Assembly (NCBI GenBank): GCA_036346205.1
Contig: JARFJB010001278.1
Coordinates: forward strand, 6,102,001 to 6,166,000
DNA: 64,000 bases
Direction of reading: 5' to 3'
Source: Vesta saturnalis
Taxonomy: Eukaryota; Arthropoda; Insecta; Coleoptera; Lampyridae
The notes beneath the pieces are model-generated. The model saw nothing but the letters and a program-made list of their open reading frames with translations, did no database searches and was not told the origin of the DNA. The stretch's first letter is position 1, and each line of letters starts with the position of its first letter. Positions 11,790-22,585 of this stretch are shown here, in pieces. Both the position numbers and the translations under genes were made by a program.

Positions 11790-12660
11790 GATTACCAGAC
11801 AATTAGACTTACCCAACACTACATCAAACCTCTGCATCTGTACGGCCTACCAAAGGTTCATAAGCAAGAAATTCCTCTGAGACCAATTGTTAGCTCGAGA
11901 AATTCACCTTGTGACCATTAGCACACTATCTGCTAGGTATCATGTCACACTTATAGGGAAAAACCGAGTCTATGGTCGAGAATACGCAGCACTTCGTGGA
12001 AACCATCAGAAACTTCCAACCAAGCCACGAAGATATAAGCTTCGACATTGTGAGTCTATTCACAAATGTGCCTATCAATAAGGCACTAACTATCATAAGG
12101 GACAAGCTGGAAAAGATGAAACGTTAGACGAACGCACGCAACTCTCGGTAAACACAATAATTGAACTTCTGACAATATGCATTAGAACTACATATTTCCT
12201 GTTAGAAGACAAATTCTACCAACAAGACTTTAAGATGCTGATTGGTTCCCCACTATCACCCATAGTGAGCAATATACATATATGGAAGACTTTTAAGACC
12301 AAGCGATAACCGAATTCACAGAGAAACCAAGGATGTGGCTTAGATACGTGAACGATACTTTCGTAGTTTAGCAACACGGTAAGCATAAGCTAGATGAATT
12401 TCTAGATCATCTAAATAGCAGTGCACCCTCCATAAAATTCACAATGGAATTTGAGTCGGATCAAAAACTGCCATTCCTGGATGTACGTGTACACAGGAAT
12501 GACAACACTTTCACGACAAGTGCATACAAGAAACCTACCCACACTGGGAGGTACCTACACTACAACTCCAATCACCACAAAAAACGTGGCAAAATGCTTG
12601 TACGATAGAGCAAAAACAATATGCTTAAAACAAAAGGACCTGAACAAAGAAAAAGGAAAT
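11790..12660 (+). pseudogene. PLE 1 reverse transcriptase, C-terminal half
   Basis: Frames switch repeatedly but the order of PLE RT motifs is clear. LYGLPKVHKQEIPLRPIVSS comes first, then DIVSLFTNVPI, DFKMLIGSPLSPIVSNIYME, then WLRYVNDTFVV. The usual YVDD box is here YVND. These are followed by FLDHLNSSAPSIKFTMEFES, LPFLDVRVHR and TSAYKKPTHTGRYLHYNSNH. The family enzyme copies element RNA at a nicked target. Several stops and the changed catalytic Asp show it is inactive. Confidence 0.85.
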
Positions 12661-12839
12661 ATCGCTAGAACACTCAAGGAAAATGGCCATCCCGATCTAA
12701 CACCTAACCTAAACAGAAAAAGGGTAACCGAAAAAGAAGAACCTAAATATACAGCGATAATATCATATATACAAGGTACGCACTGCCTTCAAATCGACCA
12801 AAACGGTCAGGGGAATACTAACTAAAACCAAACCATACA

Positions 12840-13340
12840 ATGAAGATCAGAATTCCAAGAATTCTGCATAAAACCTACCACGCGAATGCGGCAGAGCATA
12901 CATAGGAGTGAGCAATAGACCACTCAAAGTAAGAACGCAAGAACATAAGGACAACGTCTGCAAGAGCGAAACAGAAAAATCAAGAATCGCCGAACATGTC
13001 TGCAATGAAGACCACCGCATCCAATGGGATAACATACAGATAGTTGCAAAGGACGAGAACACAACTCGTCGGAAACTCAAAGAAGCCACATACATCGCAC
13101 TAGCAGAAAATCCAATAAGTCAAGCTAGTGTGGAAATAAAACCCATATGGATTCCAATAATGCGCGAAGAGCTTAAGCGCGGAACTCAAAGAAGCCACAT
13201 ACATTGCAGTAACAGAAAATCCAATAAACCAAGCTAGTGTGAAAATGAAATCCATATGGATTACATTAATGCGCGAAGAGCTTAAGTGCAATACACCTGC
13301 GCAAGAAGTTACGGATCGACATGCGCAATGAACTTCTGCG
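12840..13340 (+). pseudogene. GIY-YIG domain of PLE 1 right arm with 108-bp tandem duplication
   Basis: The reading RECGRAYIGVSNRPLKVRTQ, HVCNEDHRIQWDNIQIVA matches the left-arm nuclease. The following C-terminal segment (LKEATYIALAENPISQAS...IPIMREELK) is repeated in tandem: 13069-13176 and 13177-13284, about 108 bases or 36 codons per unit. The left arm has only one copy, so the duplication occurred after the two arms formed. An upstream stop separates it from the RT. Confidence 0.8.
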
Positions 13341-13352
13341 CAACCACGAAAA

Positions 13353-13440
<88 letters not shown>
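13353..13440. repeat. (TA)n microsatellite in PLE 1 right arm
   Basis: Nearly pure TA, homologous in position to 9828-9947. Confidence 0.95.
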
Positions 13441-13443
<3 letters not shown>

Positions 13444-13471
13444 CATAAGTTCTAAAAAATGTATATTGGAT

Positions 13472-13545
13472 TACTTAGTAGCTCAGCGGTAAAGGTGTCA
13501 GACTAGTAAGTGAAAGGTACCAAGTTCGAATCTGAGAGTTGTCAA
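13472..13545 (+). other. tRNA-like segment (A and B boxes) in PLE 1 end
   Basis: Box A TAGCTCAGCGG (13479-13489) and box B GTTCGAATC (13524-13532) match the RNA polymerase III internal promoter consensus, and their starts are 45 bases apart as in a real tRNA. The acceptor-like ends can pair, but the D and anticodon arms do not fold, so it is not a functional tRNA gene. It lies inside the PLE end, about 80 bases upstream of the hammerhead core, in the element's sense orientation. It could be an internal Pol III promoter, a captured tRNA, or a short interspersed element fused to the PLE. Confidence 0.65.
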
Positions 13546-13599
13546 GTGCTTGGAAAAAAAATTATATACATAACAATATGAATTCGACCAACTGCTAAA

Positions 13600-13670
13600 A
13601 CAGTCTTTCTCAGGACTAAACCTGATGACGAAAGCAGAGTCCGCTTCCGAAACATCGCGCTCAAAAAGCA
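13600..13670 (+). ncRNA. hammerhead ribozyme core, PLE 1 right arm
   Basis: CTGATGA at 13622-13628 and GAAAC at 13649-13653 reproduce the hammerhead catalytic boxes, with an imperfect stem II between them. The upstream hairpin AGTC...GACT (13591-13616) is conserved with the left arm. The core lies within 50-80 bases of the element's outer end, as expected for PLE hammerheads. Differences between arms fall mostly in the stem II loop, where AGAGTCC replaces AGTCC. Confidence 0.7.
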
Positions 13671-13703
13671 AAAACTATGGGAATAGGCCGATCAACTCAA
13701 CTA

Positions 13704-15884
13704 ATATGAAACCACAGTTACAAAACACTTATAATACAGGACCGGAAATCTCATTATAATAAAGTATGACGATATTAAGCATAATAATGTAGTCAGATAA
13801 AAAAATAATCAGTTAAAAATTGAAAATATTTATGAATTTATTGAAGAAAAATATACGTTGAGGTCAAAATTGACTCCCAAAGTTACGTTAATAAGTAATT
13901 AATTTTATTTAGTAGCACAATTTAAGATAGTATCAGCAGAGTTGAGCACAATCGAGCACTATTTAAAAATTATATTTTCATTTCTTGATTGACGTCATGC
14001 TACCATTAATTCTCGCAAGATTCAATAAAGCGGTATTGTAGAAGAAAAATATTTTACAGATATTTTAAAGCGATTTTTCTAGTGTAAAAATAATGGTGCT
14101 TCCTGGTACAAAGACATAAATCTATTATACAACATTTCCCATTGATGATCTGCTACATCTTTTAACAAAGCCCTTTTTGCAGTAAGAGGATATCACGATA
14201 ATCGATGTTATAAATTGTGAAACCATTATTTACTAATCTTAATACACAATCAAAGTAGCTAAAAGTCGTTGTACACATCCAAAATAGGTTAGGTAGCATT
14301 TTAAAAAGTAGTACGTGAAAAGCAAGTACCAAAACCACTTTAGCCTTTTTTTTCTGGCCATTGTTAAGCCTTAATTGGGTGGTCTCTCAATTTCGCGATA
14401 CAATCAATAAAAATTCTTATGTCCTGTATCAGCGATCATTAAGTTTAATTGATAACTAAGAAATGGGTTTTATCATAAACGGATATGTAAAAAAGTAAAA
14501 GAAATTTAAAATTAACAAGCGTCTATCACGGATAAAGCTTGGCTTTTAAATGAGGATGTCCCTAGAATGATTTTACATTAAACATTTGTAAATTTTTCTT
14601 GACGTCCGTGAGCTGATGGTTTATTCTTTGGTGGTAATTTGAGAATTGACGTTTATGTTGTCAAACCGGTCGCTTACAGCCCCTGCGCGCCTTTATTATT
14701 ATTATTTTTTTTATTTTATTTTATTTCTTGGACAATACATTTATGTTTCTAAATTTATAATGCAATAAAAACGTGTGAAAGTGATTTTAAGATGTTTTAA
14801 AATCCGGTTCTGTATTTCGCGATTTTTTTGTAAAGTGCGAATTATTTAAGAAAAGTAAATTCTTTATGCTGATCAAGATGCTGGTCCTGGTGCAACGTGG
14901 CGCCGCATTCTACTGCCCCTGACCTCTCGAACCCGCGGTCATGAAGCTAATGACCTCATCTCTCTAGTGCACAGGACCGCAAAATCAATTTGTCCTGCAA
15001 TTCTCTTCCGGATGACTATGGTACTTCTTGTTATACCTTAAAGCCATATAGGGCTATGTAGGTTATATTAAGTACCTCGTCTATTTATAATGTCTAGTTG
15101 AGACCGAGCTAACAGAACTTCAATCTCATTTTTCATTTTAATTTTAAATATCGACTGATGGTCGTAAATACGGCAAGTGGTACTTAATTGAATATTCTTA
15201 ATTAAAATGGAACCGTCATTGATTTATTGGTTAAATGTATTATGAAAGATGCCCTTTCGGATGCAATTAAATTTTATGTTCTATTTTACGATTTCAGATT
15301 TTTTATGGTACTTGACAACAGCTAATCATCACCTGGTAGTTTTTCACATATATGTACATGAGTGTTAACAAAATCATAACATAATAGAAAAACGACTGCG
15401 GACTTAATAATAAAACAGCATTCCAAGACAAAATTGTCAGTGTCTATTTCTGTCGTATATTGTGTTAGTGTCATTTTACATTTAGGGGTTGCACCATTCG
15501 CACAATAAATTACTTCGTACTCAGTAATTATTGTTGTGGTTTAAATTAACAATTGAACTCATTACTTTATGGATAAATTTGTTACTTATGGTTTATTTTT
15601 TAACACTAGAGCTTTTTTTCCATTTAAATGCATATCCTTTTAGAGTTTCGTGTTTTATTTACAGGTTACCGCCATAAATAATAAAGGACTCTTTGAAAAA
15701 TTGATTAAAAATTGCCAACTTGAAGAACGTATTTAAGTTTAATTTGGAAAGGAAATTGCGTCCTTGTAAATTGTTCGCTAGGTATAATCAACAGCCTAAT
15801 TTTTTTCACAAAATTTTTAACTTAATGACAAACTTATCTGCAAAACAAATGCTTCTTCTGTCAATATTACCCATGAAATGAATT
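13704..15884. other. spacer; inverted repeat copy and a SINE-like trace
   Basis: Positions 13900-14000 are the inverted partner of 4335-4445. The rest is AT-rich without a supported gene. The only GC-rich patch, at about 14880-15000, is listed separately. Confidence 0.45.
14885..15005 (-). repeat. possible tRNA-derived SINE trace
   Basis: On the minus strand a B-box-like GGTTCGAGA (14934-14926) follows, at about 40 bases, a weak A-box-like TGTGCACTAGAG. A 5-bp stem GTCAT/ATGAC with a 7-base loop lies between them, where an anticodon arm would be. It is GC-rich compared with its surroundings. The A box is poor, so this is tentative. Confidence 0.3.
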
Positions 15885-16217
15885 ATCTTTCTGCACAGAA
15901 AAACGATCCCAATATACAGGGTGTTCCATTTTTTTGTAGCAGGACTTTAATAGTCGATAGAGCTTTCAAAATTAAGACGAAAAGTTCATATAAACATCTT
16001 TCTGCACAGAAAAACGATCCCAATATACAGGGTGTTCCAGTTTTTTGTAGCAGGACTTTAATAGTCGATAGAGCTTTCAAAATTAAGACGAAAAGTTCAT
16101 ATAAACATCTTTCTGCACAGAAAAACGATCCCAATATACAGGGTGTTCCAGTTTTTTGTAGCAGGACTTTAATAGTCGATAGAACTTTCAAAATTAAGAC
16201 AAAAAGTTTATATAAAC
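15885..16217. repeat. three tandem 111-bp copies of a transposon end plus flank
   Basis: Units start at 15885, 15996 and 16107 and are nearly identical. Each consists of about 30 bases of flanking DNA (ATCTTTCTGCACAG...) and the first 80 bases of the DD41D element's left TIR (CAGGGTGTTCCA...). As 111 is divisible by three, the array stays open on both strands for about 350 bases, but that is a by-product of the repeat. Confidence 0.9.
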
Positions 16218-18463
16218 ATAGGTTGCCAAACATTTAGTTTTGGAGATACAGGGTTTCAAAGTTTTAATTTTTTTTTCAGTTCTTTTAATTTATCTTCAAA
16301 ACTATTTAAAATAATAAATGCAAATTTAGTACACATATTACACTTATTAAACTCAATATTAAGAGTAGCTTAATGTTTATCAATATCTACAGGGTAGTAC
16401 ATTTTCTGAAGTGGTACACTCTTTATCCCCCCCGAACTTTTTCTTACGACGCCTCTTGCGACCATTCCAAATGGTAAGTAAAGAACGTCTGATGCCCCCG
16501 CAAAAATAGTGTGCCATGAAAAGAACAATAAAAAAAAAGAATCAAATTATGTCAATTCTCACGTTTTTTGTTGTCTCTTAATAAAAAGTAGTGCTCCACT
16601 GATTTTTTCCTAACTTCTCAGTTGAATTAAATAAAGGAAAATAAAAGTAAAACAACAATATAAATATTAAAAAAATACGTATTTATTGGAAAAAATTGGA
16701 AAGAATTTCTATTTAAGATTTTAACAAGAACGAAACGAACGAAATAAATAAATTAAACAAATAAACTTAACCTATAACAATAAAACAAAAACGCTATCGT
16801 AATAATAAATAAATTTATAGAAACTGTTCAAAATGTGAACCATTTTGTTGAATACATAATTCACACCGACGAATAATTGCACATGGAATATTAACTAAAA
16901 ATTGTCTTATTTCATTACACGCGTCCCTAATCCTATTCATGAGTTCATCTCTTGTTGTCAAAGGAGTTGCATACACCCTTTCTTTTAAATACCCCCACAC
17001 AAAAAAATCGAAGGGATTTAGGTCTGGAGACCTTGGCGGCCTGGGAACTGGGCCTGCACGACCGATCCAATTTCCTGGATAATGGTTGTCCAGCTAGTTT
17101 CTAACGATTCTGCTATAATGAGCTGGACAACCATCAAGCTGGAACCAAGCCGTTTTTCGTAAATTTAAGGGAATATGTTCCCACACATTCCCATGTTCAT
17201 TCTCTAAGAATTCCAAGAAAGTCGCAGCATTCATCCAAGGTGGTAAAAAGTAGGGCCCAAAAAGGTGATTATTGTAAATACCTATCCAGACGTTCACACT
17301 AAATTCTTGTTGGAAATGTCTCGGGCGAACTACATGTGGATTTTCATGTGCCCAAACGTGCTGGTTGTGAAAATTTACCACACCACAGCGAGGGAAGCAG
17401 GATTCATCGGTCCATAAAACATTATTTAAAATACCTGGATTATATTATTTTCAGCAAGAATCCATCGACAATACGCAACTCTACGTTCTGCATCCCCTGG
17501 TTGTAGTCCTTGAACAGGTTATAGATGGTAAGGATACCAGTGATCCCGTCTTAATGTTCGGTATTTGAGACTCCACCTAAAGCTACGGATACTCTTCTAA
17601 TGCTAGTTGTGGGATCTCTGTCGAATTCACGCAAAATTCGTCGTGCAATATTTCTTTGCTGTCTATGATTATTATTTTGACGACCATGCACATTATTTAA
17701 CCCCTGACTTATAATTTGTTGGTGAACTCTTACAAATACTGAAGGATGCGGAACTCTTCTAAAAGGAAATCTTCGCCTATATTCACGGGTTCTGCTGCTG
17801 AACTTCCATTTACAAAGCCATAAATAAAATGGATATCCGCTATTTCTTGATTAGAAAACAAAAATGTCATTTTAAAAGATCACTTTTGCAATAATAATTA
17901 ACACCATAAAATATGTAAATAAATTACATTCTTTCTTATGCACAAGTCGTATTTAAAATAAAACGTGAGGTTTGACATAATTTGATTCTTTTTTTTTTAT
18001 TGTTCTTTTCATGGCACACTATTTTTTGCGGGAGCATCAGACGTTCTTTACTTACCATTTGAAAGCTCTTCATGGATTACAGCTAATTTATCTCAAAAAC
18101 TATGCATTTTTCGAAAAAAAAGCAAAAGACAAAAAAGTTCCTAAATGAAATGGGCAATCTAAATGTTTGGTTTTTAAGAGTTAGACGCGTCGCATGAAAA
18201 CGTTCGGGGGGGATAAAGGGTGTACCACCCCAGAAAATGTACTACCCTGTAGATATTGATAAACGTTTTATTGAGTTTAAGAAGTGTAATATGTGTACTA
18301 AATTTGGATTTATTATTTTAAATAGTTTTGAAGGTAAATTAAAAGAACCGAAAAAAAATTAAAACTAAGCGTTTGGCAACCTATGTTTACATGAACTTTT
18401 TGTCTTAATTTTGAAAGCTCTATCGACTATTAAAATCCTGCTACAAAAAACTGGAACACCCTG
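16139..18463 (-). mobile_element. DD41D IS630-Tc1-mariner transposon with long TIRs (element 1)
   Basis: The element starts CAGGGTGTTCCAG at 16139 and ends in the inverted match at 18463, flanked on both sides by TA (16137-16138 and 18464-18465), the target duplication of this superfamily. The TIRs are about 420 bp (left, to 16562) and 500 bp (right, from 17963), far longer than the 20-30 bp of classical mariner. They include an extra subterminal motif, CTACAGGGTAGTACATTTTC on the left. Total length is 2.3 kb. One transposase gene fills the interior on the minus strand. Confidence 0.9.
16815..17870 (-). pseudogene. DD41D transposase of element 1
   Basis: The frame runs from ATG at 17870 (MTFLFSNQEIADIHFIYGF) to the stop after NGSHFEQFL at 16815, about 350 residues as expected. 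The N-terminal helix-turn-helix part is broken by several frameshifts. The catalytic part is well kept: FSVNVWIGIYNN; WFQLDGCPAHYS with the second Asp; PPRSPDLNPFDFFVWGYLKE with the third Asp. Exactly 41 residues separate the last two Asp, counting one stop codon as a residue, placing it in the DD41D group (the rosa/Visitor type). The C terminus ERVYATPLTTRDELMNRIRD is typical. Stops at the second catalytic region make it inactive. Confidence 0.88.
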
Positions 18464-18859
18464 TATGCTCAAATAAAATTTACCTAGTAGCCAGGTCCGA
18501 ATTTCATTTTCATTTAATGAACTTTGAAGTATTATTAGTTTACTCTGTTTCTTCTTATTTTTGCATTCGAGCAGGCCATGATACTTTTTTCTGTAATGAT
18601 ATTCCGTCTTGTCAAAAATAATCGTGCTGTGTTACATTCTTAAGTAACGCGTATGATGATCACTAGTCTCATACTGAATTAATAATAATTTGTTGAGAAA
18701 ACGTTCAAAGTTATCGCATGCAGTATAACGTTGCAAATTTTAAGGTGCTGTATGTATGTATGTATTTCACCTTTCGGAAAAATCTACGACTAATTTGACA
18801 ATTTGATTCAAGAAATGCATATTTTACTTTGGACAAATGATATCATCACGTTTAAAGAG

Positions 18860-19765
18860 ATTTCGACGTTGATGGGGTGGAACGACATTATTTAGAATTT
18901 TGAAATCAATGGGTTACAAACACAAATGTGTCAATGGATAGAAAATTATATGTTAAATGAAACACGTCGTTGTAGCCAAAATTAAGTTTTTGAGAAAATT
19001 TCTGCAGTTGCAAAGATCACGACAGCTTGTCAGATTTCTGTATCTAGACGAAACATAGATTTGTCAAAATGGTTCTAATATCCATCGTTGGGTGCACGAT
19101 TCTAACATCAAAAATAATCCACTTAAAATTAAAAGTGAAGGTAAAAGGTTTTTTACACGCGGAGAGTAATTTAGGGTTTTTGAAAAACTGCGACTATTTA
19201 CTCAATTCGAGGAACGAGGATTGGGATTATCATAAACTATGAATTGAGGCCGGTTTCAAAATTGATTAAACAGCTGATTCCTGCACTGTCCGAACTACTA
19301 GAAAGTTGTGTGATGGTCAGAGACAATGCACCTTATCATTCGGTGTAGTTAATCAAGCCACCCTCATTTTCTAGTAAGAAGGATCAACTGCAGGAGTGGT
19401 TGGTTACGCACAGATTTGAAATAGAGGACAAAATTACAAAAAAAGCAACCGTGGAACAAAATTCAGCCGTTTAGGTCCAAAGGGAAAAATGATGTAGTTG
19501 ATAATATTTTAATTAAGCATGGGTATGAAGATTTACAATCTCCTTCGTACCATTTTCAATATAACCCTATTGAAATGGCATTGAGTTTTTGTAAAAATTA
19601 TTACAATAAGCAAATAAGTTCTGAACCTCCCTCATAACATAGGGTTCAGAAATTATGGGAAATTTTTCGATTGAAAATATTCCACCTGTTGTAAGCACTA
19701 AGAGATTCAGATCGTGATATGGATTCAGTTTCTTCTGGTGATATAATACAGTTGGAATAAAACCC
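18860..19765 (+). pseudogene. DDE transposase remnant (IS630/Tc1-like)
   Basis: Scattered but colinear motifs survive: STLLRILKSMGYKHKC-like; RFLYLDET for the first catalytic Asp; WVHDSNIKNNPLKIKSEGKR; then MVRDNAPYHSV-like around the second Asp at 19318; WNKIQPFRSKGKNDVVDN; and YHFQYNPIEMALSFCKNY with the final Glu. An acidic tail (DMDSVSSGDIIQLE) ends near 19760. Gene order matches a group of insect DDE_3 transposases that have a long insert between the second Asp and the Glu, unlike the DD41D elements nearby. It is heavily frameshifted, and no TIRs could be found. Confidence 0.7.
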
Positions 19766-21105
19766 CACTGTTCGGGACCAACATTTCAGAAAAAATATAT
19801 TCAAATGTTGGTTTTCGTCAGGTCTTGTCCGTAGATACGAAAGCAGTCTATGCGATATAGTTACAACTTAAATAGGTACATTTCTGGTTGTCTATCTTCA
19901 TATGAACGTAACAGACAAGAAAAGAACGACGCAGCAAATTTCGTCATATTGGATTACTTGTGAAGAATCGCTGTGGATTCCTAGATAGGTTAAATCAAAC
20001 TAAGTTTGCATATAAGCATATACCTCTACATTATGTTTAACAGCCATGAAAAGAAAGAGAAAGAGCAGTAGGTAAATTTTATGACGAAAGCAAACCTTCA
20101 CATCGGATTACTTATGAAATTGCGTTCTGGATTTCCTACATATTTCTCCCTTGTTTTCTATTTTGGAAGAGTAATAAAAGGAGAAGGCATTTTTATTAGT
20201 TTTTACGTAGGTTTGATTAACAAACATTTCATTGTATTAGATAAAATACGATGTCATTTATGACCAATGTAAAGAATGCACAATATCCGTTTTATGTAGA
20301 TAATAGACGTTCAAGGTCTGAAGACTTAAATTCTTCACTTTTCTTTTTAATTAGGCACTCCAGATCCAACTAACTAAAACTATGTTGCAACGTTGTATTA
20401 GTTTCACTTTAAAAATATAACCTACAATTTTTAAAAGTCAAACCAAAGTAGTAACTTTTTGTTCTTTTGTCAGTGCTACCACACTCTCCCTAGACCTCCA
20501 TGGCTGGATCTAATGGAAAATACCCTGTAATATATAGTCTTAAATATACGGTGTGTAACAATGTGCGACTTTTAAACCTACAAAGTGTAAATTAAAGAAA
20601 TAAAATAGTTTTTTTGGGATAACTGTGCAAGCTTTAATACGTTCGTAACGAAAATAGACGACATTCTAAAGACAATAATCTATGTTAGATATACGTTTAA
20701 ACTTGCATGTCAGATGAAGGTAAATAGACATATAGATCGCAGAAAACCCCAACGCCGCCCGCTTCTATAAAAATACCCGTAATACAGTTTAAGCATTTTC
20801 AATCTTATTTAATTAATTTTTGAAGTTATTTGAGTTAGTATTATGAAACTTTATAAACAAAAGTAAAAATAAAATTATCTTTAAAAAATATGTTTACACA
20901 TTTTTATACAAAATTGATCGTCATTCCGATATTGAAAAAAAAATTAGCAAACATTTGAATTCCACATTAGAATTTTTTGCGGCTAAATTAAACGATGCAC
21001 CAAAAAATTGTATAGAACATAATTAATCGATATGATTAAGATCTATATGTGGATATTTTTTAAATATGCAACTCTTTTAGAAACATTTGACAAAAACCTA
21101 AAACT
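19766..21105. other. spacer with dispersed-repeat sequence
   Basis: No gene supported. Positions 20930-21060 resemble 43020-43140 (both run into CA-rich microsatellite). A short stretch at 20757-20775 (CGCCCGCTTCTATAAAAAT) matches the repeat found inside the Polinton right end at 29660-29840. Confidence 0.4.
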
Positions 21106-21111
21106 TCGCAC

Positions 21112-21168
21112 ATGCACGCGCACCCACACTCACACGCACACCAACGCGCACGCGCGCACGCACGGACG
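21112..21168. repeat. CA/CG-rich microsatellite
   Basis: Imperfect CACGCA/CACACG units, at the end of a sequence shared with the 43 kb locus. Confidence 0.8.
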
Positions 21169-21169
21169 G

Positions 21170-21385
21170 TATGATAATAGATGGCCGGTAAAAATAATAA
21201 ATGGTCAATAATGTAAAGAACAGTCAGTGAAAATAAACTGTCAGTTAAATTATTAAATGGTCGGTGAAAATAATAAAAAGAACAGTTAGTTAAATTAATA
21301 AATGATCAGTAAAATATGAAACGAGCCATAAAATTAATAATTGCTCAGTGAGTATTAATAAACTGTTGTTGAAATAATAGTCATA
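21170..21385 (+). repeat. degenerate ~20 bp minisatellite
   Basis: About ten diverged units of the form (A/G)TGGTC(A/G)GT(G/A)AAAATAATAA follow each other (for example ATGGTCGGTGAAAATAATAA at 21255). No coding potential. Confidence 0.6.
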
Positions 21386-21566
21386 TTTATTTCGTATGAA
21401 TGACAAAGAAAAAGGAAACACAAAAACGTATTCTGAAATAGCAAAACACAACTTAATAAAGAAAAAACGCCCTGTCGTATGTCATCATAAAGTAAATAGT
21501 GATGATAATCTGAAAATAATTATAATTAATAATACGCACTAACTACACAAAGGGAAACTACATACC

Positions 21567-22585
21567 CTATTGGACAGTAAGTGCCCGCCTTATTTTGGAT
21601 AGTCGACTACATCGTCTTTTTGCTCCAATTGAAACCGATTTAGCTTCAGCGGGTGGGGTTGCATATTTCAGCCTTATTGCAATACCCTGCTTGCAAATGC
21701 TTGCAAATTTTTCTTGCAAAAACCCTGGGAAATGGCGAGTATCTTCAATTCATTTTCTTGAATAATTCGGAAGCGTAGTAGTCCAAATCTCGAAAGCGAC
21801 AGTTTTAAACTCATTCAAAGTTTCGTCTAAATCTGTAACTTCAATACTTTGGCCAGTAGGAATGAACTAAACACCTTCTTCGAATGTAACATTTTCTTTT
21901 TTTTACTAACCCGTGCATAAGCTTAAGTTAGCGTAGGAAGTGCATGCATTGTCTTTGTATTTGTAGTGTACTGAAAAGACCGGGTATTTATGTATTCCTT
22001 GAGAACAATTGCAAACCGAGATAAAGGCAATCTTTCGCGCAGTGTTCTTATCTTTAATCACTCTATTCAAAGACTCCAAGACAATATTTATAGATGGTAC
22101 CAGCGTTGAAACACCTTCAAACCAGTTTGAATTACTTTCTAACCATTCACGTTGAAAATATTCCATAAATTGGTTTTTCTCGCCCTCCCATTTTGCAACA
22201 AACAAATGTGACGCCTACTCAAAAAGATCCTTACTATTGCTCAGTTGTAATAAGTCAGTATCTTTCAATATTTCATTTCGTGTCTCCTTTAAATGCACTA
22301 ACTGTGCCCAACACATTATTATAGTAATATCTTATCCAAATACATTTATAAAGGTATTCTGGATACTTTTAGCAGCATCACAAACGAAGTACTTTGGTTC
22401 AATTGACTTTTGAAATATATCCTGATCGGCAGATTTAATTGTTTTAAACAAAAATATAAAATCTTCAGTTTGTTCTTTGCTGAAAACTGCTAGTCCAAAA
22501 ACATGAAACATTCGATCTCGGTCTGTAGTCCCGAAAAGTAATACTGGAAAATTAGCCACAATAATTTGGATGTCGCATCAGCATA
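21567..22585 (-). pseudogene. MULE-type transposase, C-terminal part (split by Polinton)
   Basis: The minus strand reads DATSKL at the Polinton junction, then NFPVLLFGTTDRDRMFHVFG (MULE DDE domain), FIFLFKTIKSA, MCWAQLVHLKE, then FMEYFQREWLESNSNWFEG, PSINIVLESLNRVIKD, a degraded SWIM-like stretch, and the basic end PPAEAKSVSIGAKRR before a stop at 21567-21569. This is the C-terminal two thirds of a Mutator-like transposase. The N-terminal part continues beyond the Polinton at 30412. Frameshifts and a stop near 21750 show decay. MULE transposases mobilise elements with 9-bp duplications; no TIRs were identified. Confidence 0.82.
22580..22585. repeat. 6-bp target duplication, left (AGCATA)
   Basis: AGCATA directly precedes the Polinton TIR; AGCATG follows the other end at 30412-30417. 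Five of six bases match. Six-base duplications are the Polinton hallmark. Confidence 0.85.

Larger units (their letters stand above)
11778..13703 (+). mobile_element. Penelope-like element, right arm of palindrome 1
   Basis: This is the plus-strand, longer copy of the pair, facing away from the left arm (head to head, spacer about 460 bp). It carries the RT C-terminal half, the GIY-YIG domain with an in-frame tandem duplication, a (TA)n tract, the tRNA-like segment and the hammerhead core, ending at 13703 in the same 15 bases that start the left arm. The N-terminal RT is missing, so both copies are 5'-truncated at the same place. No target-site duplication could be seen. Confidence 0.85.

Noticed and set aside
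13472..13545. Functional tRNA gene
   Set aside because: A and B boxes and spacing are right, but the D and anticodon arms do not pair and the sequence lies within a PLE end; reported as tRNA-like only.
15878..16237. Open frames of 116-119 codons on both strands
   Set aside because: Created by three 111-bp repeats; the period is divisible by three and free of stops.
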